From: Lachnospiraceae bacterium
GTDB lineage: Bacteria; Bacillota_A; Clostridia; Lachnospirales; Lachnospiraceae
Length of the DNA: 14,838 nucleotides
NCBI GenBank assembly: GCA_900764695.1
Contig: CAAFOY010000035.1
Coordinates: 1-14,838, forward strand
Reading direction: 5' to 3'
The notes below the pieces were generated by a model, which was given only the letters and a program-made list of their open reading frames with translations, did not search any database and had not been told where the DNA came from. This document shows positions 14,691 to 14,838 of the stretch, one piece after another. Numbering within the stretch: the stretch's first letter is position 1; the number at the start of each line of letters is the position of its first letter. A program made the position numbers and the translations under genes.

Positions 14691-14838
14691 TTAAAGTTGT
14701 GAAATTATCTTTGCTATAGCATCCTCAGTGTTTGCAACTGTAATTCTGTCAGCCTTTTCTTTCAATTCTTTTACTGCATTACCTACTGCATATCCAATAT
14801 CAGAACATTCAATCATATTTATATCATTTTCATTATCT
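14691..14838 (-). CDS. Cof-type HAD-superfamily phosphatase, C-terminal fragment
   Basis: The last 49 codons of a gene whose start lies beyond the right edge. The visible peptide starts with DNENDINMIE, the HAD motif IV (usually GDxxND) that holds Mg2+. It continues to IGYAVGNAVKELKEKADRIT and a final TEDAIAKII, the order typical of Cof-type sugar-phosphate or flavin-phosphate phosphatases. The substrate cannot be told from this part. No clear terminator follows before the transporter promoter, so read-through into the transporter gene is possible. Confidence 0.88.
   Translation of the reverse strand, partial: DNENDINMIECSDIGYAVGNAVKELKEKADRITVANTEDAIAKIISQL

Overview
This window is a stretch of chromosome from a low-GC Gram-positive anaerobe, most likely a clostridial member of the Lachnospiraceae. 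The evidence is the strongly AT-biased DNA, AGGAGG-type ribosome binding sites, textbook sigma-A promoters (TTGNNN, 17 bp, TATAAT), and the protein types present: a signal peptidase with a Lys/Glu-rich leader, a fused Na/Pi symporter-PhoU protein, and an acidic primary sigma factor. The family assignment is an inference from style and was not checked by any search. Almost every gene is on the minus strand; only the TetR-type regulator is on the plus strand.

Layout, left to right. A type I signal peptidase (lepB) with its own promoter and a pair of direct repeats upstream. A PIN/NYN-like protein with a nuclease-type acidic motif set. The NADPH-dependent glutamate synthase pair gltB-gltD (transcribed gltB first), closed by a terminator after gltD. 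The two glt genes are separated by an unusual 233-bp spacer holding a 51-bp tandem repeat, a long hairpin and a short terminal inverted repeat. gltB is preceded by a promoter framed by a 14-bp inverted repeat and by a terminator-shaped hairpin lying between promoter and start codon. Next are the primary sigma factor rpoD with its own promoter, 114-nt leader and terminator, and mnmA (tRNA 2-thiouridylase). mnmA is divergent from a TetR-family regulator, which ends in a bidirectional terminator. Beyond it lie a possible broken gene tail, a small membrane-anchored acidic protein of unknown function, and a Na/Pi cotransporter with a PhoU-like C-terminal domain. The C-terminal end of a Cof-type HAD phosphatase runs off the right edge.

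How they work together. GltB and GltD form one enzyme that makes glutamate from glutamine and 2-oxoglutarate. RpoD directs transcription from the consensus promoters seen throughout. MnmA modifies tRNA wobble uridines and LepB processes secreted proteins. The phosphate transporter and the acidic protein are adjacent and co-oriented. The rest are unrelated housekeeping units. I see no tRNA or rRNA gene, CRISPR array, transposase, prophage or recognisable multi-gene defence cassette. The most noteworthy signals are regulatory and repeat structures around the glutamate synthase genes and internal duplication in the PIN/NYN-like protein.
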